A stretch of DNA of 31,663 nucleotides from JBBRUG01 sp038247995 (lineage in GTDB: Bacteria; Chloroflexota; Chloroflexia; Chloroflexales; Chloroflexaceae), in NCBI GenBank assembly GCA_038247995.1, contig JBBRUG010000020.1, forward strand, positions 1 to 31,663. Direction: 5' to 3'. The translations under genes were made by a program, and so were the position numbers. Under the pieces are notes generated by a model, which saw only the letters and a list, made by a program, of their open reading frames with translations, was not told the origin of the DNA and made no database searches. This document shows, in pieces, positions 1-6,737 of this stretch. Numbering within the stretch: position 1 is the stretch's first letter; each line of letters begins with the position of its first letter.

Positions 1-2
1 AC

Positions 3-2363
3 GCCGATCTCTGGCTCGACCGCGATAACCCGGCGCGCCATCGCGCTCAGATCACCCACCGCGACGGCGGCGCACCCTATGAGCTTCAGGTCGGCAGCGG
101 GACGGATCGGCTCTACTACGCCCTGGACGCCGCCTATGCGCCGGTGCTGTACGGCGGGATCAACACCGGCGCCCTGCCCGAACGACCGCGTCTGAATACC
201 TTCAACAGCCCACCGACCGAACAAAGCCAGGCTCTGAGCGAGCGGCTACAGGCCGGGCCGTGGTCTATTCCGCCGTTCTATCTGGAACAGGCGCTCAGCG
301 CAACCGACCTGCGCCTGCTCGGTCGGCAACGCGACGGCGAGCGTACGGTGCAGATCGTCAGCTTCTCCGGGATCAGCCCCCTTAGCCCGCCCAGGAGCGA
401 ACCCGAGCGCGTTACCGTGCTGCTTGCCCTCGACAACAGCAATGGGCGCCTGCGCAATGCCACCGAACTAATTGGCCCGCCCGGCGGCACGCAGGTCAGC
501 CGAATTACCTGGCGCTTGATCGACGAGGAGCAATTTGAGGGCGAACTGCTGAGCCGCCGCGCCTTCTCGATCGACAGCGCATGGAACGGCCTGGGCGATT
601 TTGCCACCACGCCGCCACAACTGCTCGCCGACCCGGCGCTGCCGTTCTTAAGCACCGTTGCCGTCAGCAATCCGGCGGCAATTGTCGGCCTGGGGGTGAT
701 CCCGATCTGGATGCCCAACGCGCCACCGCCGGGGGTTGAACGAGCGCTTATGCTCGGCGGCGATGCCCGCTTCGAGGCCCAGCGCGCCCCCGATGCCGTG
801 GTTTACCTTGGCCCGCAGCGCCGCCTGAGCATTCGTTACGGACGCAACCAGCCCCTGGTCGGCGAAGCGCTGACCATTGGCGTTTGGGCGGTTACCCTGC
901 GCCCTGAACGCGGCAACTATTACAGCGCATTCCTCCAGCGCCAACCCGATCATACGCGTAACGCGCTCGACAGCGGCGTGACCCAGCTTTTTGTCGAGGC
1001 GCGTGGTTTTACCCGCACCGAATTGCTCGCGATCATGGCCGATCTGCGCCCCTTCGACCTGGAGAGCCTACTCAGCCAGGACGCGCTGTTCGCCCGCCCG
1101 GAATGGGGCGATCCGGCCGCGCGGCAAGCCATGCTCACCCTCATCAGCAAGCTCACTAGCGACGCCAAAAAGCAAATAGCCTACTATCGCTGGCGCAGCT
1201 TCAACCGGCTCAACCCGCAGGAGCAACCGCCGCGCGATCCGTATAGCCCACGGCCCAATAGCGCCTATGCTGCGGATTATGGACTGGAACACTGGTTTAC
1301 AACCCCAGCCGACAACCCGTTGTTCCTTACGCGCTTATTCCAGCCAACCGATAACACAACATTGGTGCAGCAGTATCTGGGCCTTAACCAAGCCTGGGCT
1401 CACGATGCGCGGAATGATGTAACAACCATTTACCCATCTGGACCGCGATCATTAAATAGTCGTCTACCGGCGCCGTTCTGGCTCGTCGCCAATTTGCTGA
1501 CAAATCCCGATTGGAACGTGCAACTCACCACCGCTGCGGATGGCACACAACAGATTCGCGCCGCGATCGCTACTACGGCGAGTGAAATCTTTTATTCGCG
1601 TATAGCGCAGGCTAACGGTACGGGCGGCGCAATGTCCGACCTACAGCCGGAAACCATCAGTACTGAAGTTGATCTTGACCCAGCCGGCGCATTGCGCGCC
1701 GTACGCGTTTATGCCGCCGATCTGCGTGCGCCAAACAGCACGAGCCTGCCTGAACGGGTGCTGATTGAGGCGTATGAGCTTGAAGAACAGCAAGATCTAG
1801 CCTTCAACGCCGGGCCCGCCGAACTAAGCAGCGGCGAACCGCCGCCGGCCAGTCTGATCCGCGACTATACCGCCATCCAAGCGCCTCTGGCGTCCGATAA
1901 TTTCTCCAATCTGAACGCCGTCATAACCATGGCACCGTTCCCCATCTACATCCTGCCGCAGGCCGAACTACGCGACATTGAGCAGAACCTGATCGTGATC
2001 GGGCGCGGCTATCGCTTCCCGTTCTCCTTCAACGAAACCGATGATCTGTTGCGCATAGCGGTTGAAGCCGGGCTAGCGGTACGCACGAATTATGACCTAA
2101 CGAATGCAGCGCTGGTGCAGATCACCCAGGGGCCGGCGCCGGCATTGCGCGCTCATCTACGCACCAGTCCGCAGATGCTCTGGACAAACCCTGAACCGAT
2201 CGCACTCACGATCGCCGGCCAGGAAGCCCAAGGTTGGATCGGCGACCTTGCCTATGGGAGTCGTCTGATTGTCGCGATCGATGAGCAACTATTCATCATC
2301 GATGTCCCACCGGATGCCGTCGAAACCCTGCTGCCGCTGCTGAATGAACTCCAGCCGGGCTGA
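3..2363 (+). CDS. Large unidentified protein, 3' part only
   Basis: The frame is open from the first complete codon at position 3 through to TGA at 2361-2363, so this is the C-terminal 786 residues of a longer protein whose start lies outside the window. A GTG at 144 is an internal codon and not a convincing start, because coding-like sequence continues upstream of it. I do not recognise the family. The visible part has no obvious membrane segment, no cysteine-rich region and no catalytic motif. It is rich in Pro, Asn, Leu and Arg and reads like a secreted or surface-exposed beta-rich protein. Stretches such as 'EVDLDPAGALRAVRVYAADL' loosely recall LolA-like or lipoprotein carrier folds, but this is only an impression. 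The next gene follows after 188 bp on the same strand. Confidence 0.75.
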   Translation, partial: ADLWLDRDNPARHRAQITHRDGGAPYELQVGSGTDRLYYALDAAYAPVLYGGINTGALPERPRLNTFNSPPTEQSQALSERLQAGPWSIPPFYLEQALSATDLRLLGRQRDGERTVQIVSFSGISPLSPPRSEPERVTVLLALDNSNGRLRNATELIGPPGGTQVSRITWRLIDEEQFEGELLSRRAFSIDSAWNGLGDFATTPPQLLADPALPFLSTVAVSNPAAIVGLGVIPIWMPNAPPPGVERALMLGGDARFEAQRAPDAVVYLGPQRRLSIRYGRNQPLVGEALTIGVWAVTLRPERGNYYSAFLQRQPDHTRNALDSGVTQLFVEARGFTRTELLAIMADLRPFDLESLLSQDALFARPEWGDPAARQAMLTLISKLTSDAKKQIAYYRWRSFNRLNPQEQPPRDPYSPRPNSAYAADYGLEHWFTTPADNPLFLTRLFQPTDNTTLVQQYLGLNQAWAHDARNDVTTIYPSGPRSLNSRLPAPFWLVANLLTNPDWNVQLTTAADGTQQIRAAIATTASEIFYSRIAQANGTGGAMSDLQPETISTEVDLDPAGALRAVRVYAADLRAPNSTSLPERVLIEAYELEEQQDLAFNAGPAELSSGEPPPASLIRDYTAIQAPLASDNFSNLNAVITMAPFPIYILPQAELRDIEQNLIVIGRGYRFPFSFNETDDLLRIAVEAGLAVRTNYDLTNAALVQITQGPAPALRAHLRTSPQMLWTNPEPIALTIAGQEAQGWIGDLAYGSRLIVAIDEQLFIIDVPPDAVETLLPLLNELQPG

Positions 2364-2551
2364 CGTATGATGTAACTAAAGCGATCGCCCGTCGCTCCCA
2401 CGCCGACCTTTTATGAACCAATTCTAAACAAATCGTCACTACGTAAAATGGGTTCTGAAGCTGCGTTATCATATAGTGTAGGTATCATCGTTGGAGAGGC
2501 CGCCACATCCGCGTAGCGCCGCGCTTCAACCACAGCTGAGATGGACCTTCT

Positions 2552-3382
2552 ATGAGCATCGTCGTTATCGAAAACCAGGTGGTTCACTACGAAGTCTTTG
2601 GGCGCGGGCGGCCCGTGCTCTTCTTGCACGGCTGGCTTGGCAGCTGGCGCTACTGGTTCCCGACGATGGAAGTGGTTGCTGAACAGTTCCGCACCTACTC
2701 GTTCGACTTCTTCGGCTTCGGCGACTCGCAGCGCCAGACGACTCAGGAGAGCATTCAGAATTACTCGGCGCAAGTAATCCGCTTCCTAGACGCCCTCGGC
2801 ATCGATCGGGTACAACTTGTGGGCCACTCGATGGGCGGCATGGTCGCGCTGAAAACGGCGATCAACTACCCCGACCGGATCGATCGCGTTGCCACTGTCG
2901 GCGCGCCGATCGACGGCGACTCGCTCTCGTGGCTGCTCAAACTCACCGACCGGCCCTTTTTCGCCGATGCCTTTGCTGCGCTACCCTGGATGCGGCGATC
3001 GCTCTTCCGCTTTTTTCTAGGCGAAACCGCCGACCCGGCCGTCAACGAAGTGATCGACGACAGCGTGAAATCGAGCGCCGTCTCTTTACGCCGTGCCGTC
3101 AGTTCCATGTGGCGCACCGACCTGCGCCCTGAACTTGCGCGCCTGCATGTGCCGACGTTAATTGTGCATGGCGGCCGCGATGACATTGTGCGGCCTAATC
3201 AGGCCGATCTGTTTGATAATGTGCCGGCGGCCGAAGTTGTGCTCATGCCGCGTAGCCGCCACTTCCCCTTCCTCGACGAAGCCGAACTGTTTAACGAAGT
3301 ACTGTTACGCTTCCTCAAAGCCCAGAGCCCCGCGAACGCCCTGCCGAACCTCACCGTACGCCAACGCCAACCGGTACCCTGA
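2552..3382 (+). CDS. Alpha/beta hydrolase
   Basis: A 276-residue alpha/beta-hydrolase-fold enzyme of usual family length. The oxyanion-hole motif HGWLGSW is near residues 26-32. The nucleophile elbow GHSMGG is at 91-96, making Ser93 the predicted nucleophile. GGRDD near 207-211 provides the acid Asp210, and SRHFPF near 235-240 provides His237, so the catalytic triad is complete. A short lid-like helical region lies between about residues 120 and 190. There is no signal peptide, so it is probably cytoplasmic. The ATG at 2552 has only a weak purine-rich stretch upstream. Substrate cannot be told from sequence; esterase, lactonase or C-C hydrolase are all possible. It stands alone between the large unknown gene and the ccm cluster. 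Confidence 0.88.
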   Translation: MSIVVIENQVVHYEVFGRGRPVLFLHGWLGSWRYWFPTMEVVAEQFRTYSFDFFGFGDSQRQTTQESIQNYSAQVIRFLDALGIDRVQLVGHSMGGMVALKTAINYPDRIDRVATVGAPIDGDSLSWLLKLTDRPFFADAFAALPWMRRSLFRFFLGETADPAVNEVIDDSVKSSAVSLRRAVSSMWRTDLRPELARLHVPTLIVHGGRDDIVRPNQADLFDNVPAAEVVLMPRSRHFPFLDEAELFNEVLLRFLKAQSPANALPNLTVRQRQPVP

Positions 3383-3409
3383 ACTCACTGATGCACTGAG
3401 TGGGTGAGT

Positions 3410-3433
3410 CCACTGATGCGGCCACTGATGCGG
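3410..3433 (+). repeat. Tandem 12-bp repeat (two copies)
   Basis: CCACTGATGCGG occurs twice in direct tandem (3410-3421 and 3422-3433) in the gap between the hydrolase and ccmA. A second short direct repeat of CTGACTCCTG occurs at 3505-3514 and 3519-3528. The gap is therefore built of short low-complexity units; no function is evident. Confidence 0.6.
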
Positions 3434-3537
3434 CACTGGGCCGTTTCAGTGCTGGCTCAGTGTTCTCATCACCGCACCCGCTCAGTGATCTCATCTTCTG
3501 AATTCTGACTCCTGAATCCTGACTCCTGGAATAATGC

Positions 3538-3552
3538 TACAATCCCCGCGTG
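3538..3552 (+). promoter_or_regulatory. Candidate -10 for leaderless ccmA transcript
   Basis: TACAAT at 3538-3543 is a good -10 hexamer ending 6 bp before the ccmA GTG at 3550. Initiation at the usual distance would start the mRNA at or next to the GTG. No Shine-Dalgarno sequence precedes the GTG and no strong -35 is seen. Leaderless translation is therefore inferred. Confidence 0.45.
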
Positions 3553-4173
3553 AATACACAACTCCACGTCCACGATCTTGCGGCGGCTTATGGCGCACGC
3601 ACTGTTTTCGCCAATGTGAGCCTGACCTTACGCACCGGTGAGGTGCTGGTGGTCAGCGGCGTCAACGGCAGCGGCAAAAGCACCTTGCTGCGCGTGCTGG
3701 CCGGGCTGCAAACGCCAACCAGCGGTAGCGTGGCCTATCAGGTTGCGGATACCCAATACACGCCTCCCGATGCGCTGCACTTGCTTGGCTGGGTGGCCCC
3801 GGATCTGATGCTCTACCGCGAACTGACCGCCCGCGAGAACCTGCGTTTTTTTGCCGCCGTACGCGGCCTGCACCCAAGTGATGCCGAGCTTGAACAGTTG
3901 CTGGCGCGCGTCGGGTTGCCCGGGCGCGCCGACGACCGCCTGGCCGCCTATTCGTCGGGCATGGCCCAACGCCTGCGCTATGCGTATGCGTTGTTGCACC
4001 AGCCACCGTTCTTGATCCTGGATGAACCAACTGTCACCCTCGACACTCACGGCGCAGCAGTGGTCGATACACTGATCAACGAGCAACGCCGCCACGGGAT
4101 CGTGGTGATTGCCACCAACGACCCCCGCGAACTGCGTTACGCCGATCTCTTATTGCGCCTGGGGGCGGCATGA
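3550..4173 (+). CDS. ccmA: Heme exporter ATP-binding protein CcmA
   Basis: A 207-residue ABC ATPase, the normal size for CcmA, which drives the CcmAB complex that releases holo-CcmE during System I cytochrome c maturation. Walker A GVNGSGKST is at 37-45, the signature YSSGMAQRL at 134-142, and Walker B FLILDEP at 154-160. The H-loop position reads ATND (Asn190) where most ABC ATPases, including E. coli CcmA, have His. The start is a GTG without a ribosome binding site but with a -10 just upstream, suggesting a leaderless message. The stop overlaps the ccmB start (ATGA at 4170-4173), so the two are translationally coupled. Identity rests on length, motifs and the ccm context; on sequence alone another ABC-2-type ATPase would be possible. 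Confidence 0.9.
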   Translation: MNTQLHVHDLAAAYGARTVFANVSLTLRTGEVLVVSGVNGSGKSTLLRVLAGLQTPTSGSVAYQVADTQYTPPDALHLLGWVAPDLMLYRELTARENLRFFAAVRGLHPSDAELEQLLARVGLPGRADDRLAAYSSGMAQRLRYAYALLHQPPFLILDEPTVTLDTHGAAVVDTLINEQRRHGIVVIATNDPRELRYADLLLRLGAA

Positions 4174-4907
4174 GCGCCGATCTGCAACCCCGCCCGACTA
4201 CGACACAGCCGCAACCAGTGCGCCCGGCCTTGCTGCCGGCGGCGTGGGCGGTGTTTGTCAAAGACATGCGCAGCGAACTGCGCACCCGTTATGCGCTGAA
4301 TACGCTCATTCTTTTTGCGGCCAGCGCCGCAGTAGCCGTCAGCCTCGGCGTCGGATTCATTGGGTTACGGCGCACTGAAGAGGCGCTGCTGATTCAGGCC
4401 GCTTTGCTCTGGATCGCGCTGCTCTTTGCGGCGCTCAACGGCCTTTCACGCGGCTTTGTACACGAAGAAGAGACGCGCACGATCACAGCGCTGCGCCTTG
4501 CCGCCCCGCCCATCGCCGTCTATTTGGGCAAGCTGTTCTTCAACCTGATTTTGTTGGCGATCCTCGACCTGGTGACAACGCTGCTTTTTATTATTCTCGT
4601 GCGGGTAGAGGTCGGCAGTCCACTGGCCTTGCTGCTTGTGCTTGCTGCCGGCGGATTAGCGCTGGCCACGGCCACCACGATTCTAGCGGCAATTATCGCC
4701 CGGGCCAGCTTCAAGAGCGCACTGTTTGCCGTGCTCGCCTTTCCGCTGCTGGTTCCAGTGCTGATTGTCGCCATCCAGAGCACCGCGCGCGCCCTCGATA
4801 CCGGCGGCATGGTTGCCGTGTTGCCGGCAGTGCAGTTTCTACTCGCTTATGCAGTCGTCACGTTTGTGGCCTCGCTGATGCTGTTCCGCTTCGTGTGGGA
4901 GGTGTGA
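4170..4907 (+). CDS. ccmB: Heme exporter permease CcmB
   Basis: A 245-residue integral membrane protein with about six hydrophobic segments. It carries the CcmB-type N-terminal pattern 'VFVKDMRSELRTRYALNTL' followed by 'SRGFVHEEETRTITALRLA' near residues 90-108. Both resemble the conserved cytoplasmic regions of CcmB, the permease partner of CcmA. It overlaps ccmA by 4 bp (ATGA). Length is slightly above the usual 220 residues because of an N-terminal extension of about 25 residues rich in Pro and Gln. It is separated from ccmC by 177 bp containing an independent promoter. Confidence 0.9.
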   Translation: MSADLQPRPTTTQPQPVRPALLPAAWAVFVKDMRSELRTRYALNTLILFAASAAVAVSLGVGFIGLRRTEEALLIQAALLWIALLFAALNGLSRGFVHEEETRTITALRLAAPPIAVYLGKLFFNLILLAILDLVTTLLFIILVRVEVGSPLALLLVLAAGGLALATATTILAAIIARASFKSALFAVLAFPLLVPVLIVAIQSTARALDTGGMVAVLPAVQFLLAYAVVTFVASLMLFRFVWEV

Positions 4908-4915
4908 TTTCCATA

Positions 4916-4961
4916 CCTCAGCGATCTCATCAGCGGGCAACTCTTCCCTACTGTGCTGAGG
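4916..4961 (+). terminator. Possible weak terminator hairpin after ccmB
   Basis: CCTCAGC (4916-4922) and GCTGAGG (4955-4961) form a perfect 7-bp inverted repeat around a 32-nt loop just after the ccmB stop. No T-tract follows, so intrinsic termination is doubtful. Confidence 0.25.
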
Positions 4962-5016
4962 AGTTCATGATACAATGGCAAGTATTCCGCATCTAACAGA
5001 TTTTCAACTATTGCTG

Positions 5017-5045
5017 TTGCCTGTAGCTTATCAGCGTAGTATGAT
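5017..5045 (+). promoter_or_regulatory. Promoter for ccmC operon
   Basis: TTGCCT at 5017-5022 and TATGAT at 5040-5045 are separated by 17 bp, a good housekeeping-type promoter. The expected transcript start is near 5052, giving a short leader that includes the GGAAAGGG ribosome binding site (5071-5078) before the ATG at 5085. Confidence 0.6.
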
Positions 5046-5084
5046 ATGTCATAATCATTGTAGAACGCCTGGAAAGGGTATGTG

Positions 5085-6050
5085 ATGGCGCAGCGTCTTG
5101 CGCAGATCGCGAAGCTGACGATCGGCCTCTGGTTGGCCGGCGTCGCTGTAGCTATGTTTCTTGTTGTGCCGCAGTACGAAGGGCTGGGTGATGCCGGTCG
5201 GATCGTGATCATGCACGTGCCGACGGCATGGGTGAGTGTCGTTGCGTTCACGGTTTCAGCGGTTTATAGCGCACTGTATCTCTGGCGCGGCAACCCCCGC
5301 CACGATGATTTTGCGCTGGCCGCCGCCGAGTGCGGTTTTCTCTTCACGGCCCTGGCCACGGTAACGGGCATGATCTTCTCGCAGGTGGTCTGGGGCGTGT
5401 TCTGGAACTGGGACCCGCGGCAGACCAGCATTTTCGTGCTTCTGTTGATCTATGCCGCGCTCTTCGCTCTGCGCGCCGCAATCGACGACCCGGCCCGCCG
5501 GCGCCAACTCGGTGCGGTGTATGCGCTCTTTGCCTTCGTCACGATGCCATTTCTGGTTTTCGTCGCTCCGCGCGTCGCCGACAGCACGCTGCACCCCAAC
5601 TGCGCCTTCATTCAGAGCAGCCAGTGCGATGGCCTGACGCTCGGCGTTGGGCAGGTCGGGCTATTGGGTGATCGCAAGGTGCAACTGATCAGCCTCGAAC
5701 AGCAAGGCGACCAGGTAGCGGCTGAAGTCATCGTCAGCGAGCCGGGGCTCACCAGTGAGGCGACGCTTGTGCCCACCTACAGCATAAGTGCCGGTGACAT
5801 GCAAGATCGCCCCGAATTTCCCGGTATGCGCTTCCAGCTTGGGTTAGAAGGGGCGGATCTAGCGGCCGGCACGGCGCTGCTGAATATCGAGGCGCCCGGC
5901 ACCGGCTTGCTGGAAAACCAGCGCACCCTGTTCACCTTTATGGCGGCGAACATCGGGTTTACAGCACTGTTTATCTGGATGCTGAATGTGCGCGCAAATC
6001 TGCTTGGTGTGCAATGGGCGCTCGCACGGCGTCAGGGGGCCTGGGCATGA
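5085..6050 (+). CDS. ccmC: Heme handling protein CcmC, enlarged
   Basis: A 321-residue CcmC/CcsA-superfamily membrane protein that loads heme onto CcmE. The WWD motif WGVFWNWDPRQT lies near residues 103-114, and the two expected axial His are in IMHVPTAW (about His44) and STLHPN (about His170). The protein is about 75 residues longer than typical CcmC because of a soluble loop (about 172-272) between the last two membrane helices; this loop contains two Cys and beta-strand-like sequence. ATG 5085 is preferred over the adjacent GTG 5082 because GGAAAGGG at 5071-5078 is spaced six bases from it. The stop overlaps the start of the next gene (ATGA). Confidence 0.92.
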   Translation: MAQRLAQIAKLTIGLWLAGVAVAMFLVVPQYEGLGDAGRIVIMHVPTAWVSVVAFTVSAVYSALYLWRGNPRHDDFALAAAECGFLFTALATVTGMIFSQVVWGVFWNWDPRQTSIFVLLLIYAALFALRAAIDDPARRRQLGAVYALFAFVTMPFLVFVAPRVADSTLHPNCAFIQSSQCDGLTLGVGQVGLLGDRKVQLISLEQQGDQVAAEVIVSEPGLTSEATLVPTYSISAGDMQDRPEFPGMRFQLGLEGADLAAGTALLNIEAPGTGLLENQRTLFTFMAANIGFTALFIWMLNVRANLLGVQWALARRQGAWA

Positions 6051-6280
6051 GTAACCTTTTTGAAGCCGGCGTCGCCATCTATGTCGCGATGGTCGTGACG
6101 CTTTCGGTCTGGATTGGCATTTTTATGTATTTGTGGCGGATCGACAGCCAGGCCCGCGCCCTCAAGCGCGAACTGGAGCGCGAGCTCCAGCGCGAACTGC
6201 CGGTAGCGCCCACAGCGACACTTACGCGGGTAAGCGAACCCGCCGCCCAGCCGGTCGAATCTGAAGTAATTGAGAAATAA
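6047..6280 (+). CDS. ccmD: CcmD-like small membrane protein
   Basis: A 77-residue protein with one membrane helix (about residues 8-31) followed by a charged amphipathic stretch rich in Lys, Arg and Glu. This is the layout of CcmD, the small CcmABC partner needed for release of holo-CcmE. It starts at ATG 6047, overlapping the ccmC stop by 4 bp, and ends 9 bp before ccmE. Sequence conservation in CcmD is low, so the call rests on position and topology. It is longer than E. coli CcmD (69 residues), with a Pro/Ala-rich C-terminus. Confidence 0.75.
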   Translation: MSNLFEAGVAIYVAMVVTLSVWIGIFMYLWRIDSQARALKRELERELQRELPVAPTATLTRVSEPAAQPVESEVIEK

Positions 6281-6289
6281 GGTATTCCT

Positions 6290-6697
6290 ATGGCAACAGC
6301 AAACCCTCAACTGCGGCGCAACCCCACGATCAAGCCCGTCCACATTGTCGGCATCGGGATTATCCTGGTTGCGATCGTTTATGGCTTCTTCGGCTTCCGC
6401 GACGGCTTCCGTTCGTACACCCAGAATGTTGATGAGGCGATTGCGGCAACGCGCAGCGTGCAATTGGCTGGGTTCCTCGGCAGTACGGGCGAACTCGACG
6501 AGGGCGGCCGCTTCACCTTCTTGCTCCAGGACGAAAACGGAAAAATGGTGAAGGTCATCTCCAACGACCCGCGCCCGGCAAACTTCGAGCAGGCGATTAG
6601 CGTGGTTGCCATCGGCAGTTATAGCGCCGAGGATCAGGCGTTCATGGCCGATGATCTGCTAGTCAAGTGCCCATCGAAGTATCAAGAGCAGGTGTAG
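6290..6697 (+). CDS. ccmE: Heme chaperone CcmE, CxxxY type
   Basis: A 135-residue periplasmic heme chaperone with an N-terminal anchor helix (about residues 17-35) and an OB-fold-like beta domain. In E. coli CcmE the heme-binding residue is a His in an HxxxY motif. Here the matching position is Cys in CPSKY (Cys127, Tyr131), the CxxxY variant known from archaea and Desulfovibrio. The start ATG has TAAGG at 6278-6282 upstream. It sits between ccmD and ccmF in the same transcription unit. The C-terminal flexible tail after the motif is very short (four residues). Identity is firm from the beta-domain pattern and context. Confidence 0.92.
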   Translation: MATANPQLRRNPTIKPVHIVGIGIILVAIVYGFFGFRDGFRSYTQNVDEAIAATRSVQLAGFLGSTGELDEGGRFTFLLQDENGKMVKVISNDPRPANFEQAISVVAIGSYSAEDQAFMADDLLVKCPSKYQEQV

Positions 6698-6737
6698 TTC
6701 GTCTGCCGACTAACCATATGCGCTGGAAAGGCCCGTT

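Noticed and set aside
3410..3528. CRISPR-like array between the hydrolase and ccmA
   Set aside because: The repeats are only 10-12 bp, with at most two copies each and no regular spacers or cas genes.
4847..5251. A minus-strand frame of 134 codons across the ccmB-ccmC gap
   Set aside because: It overlaps both flanking genes and the ccmC promoter, and has no motif or membrane pattern.
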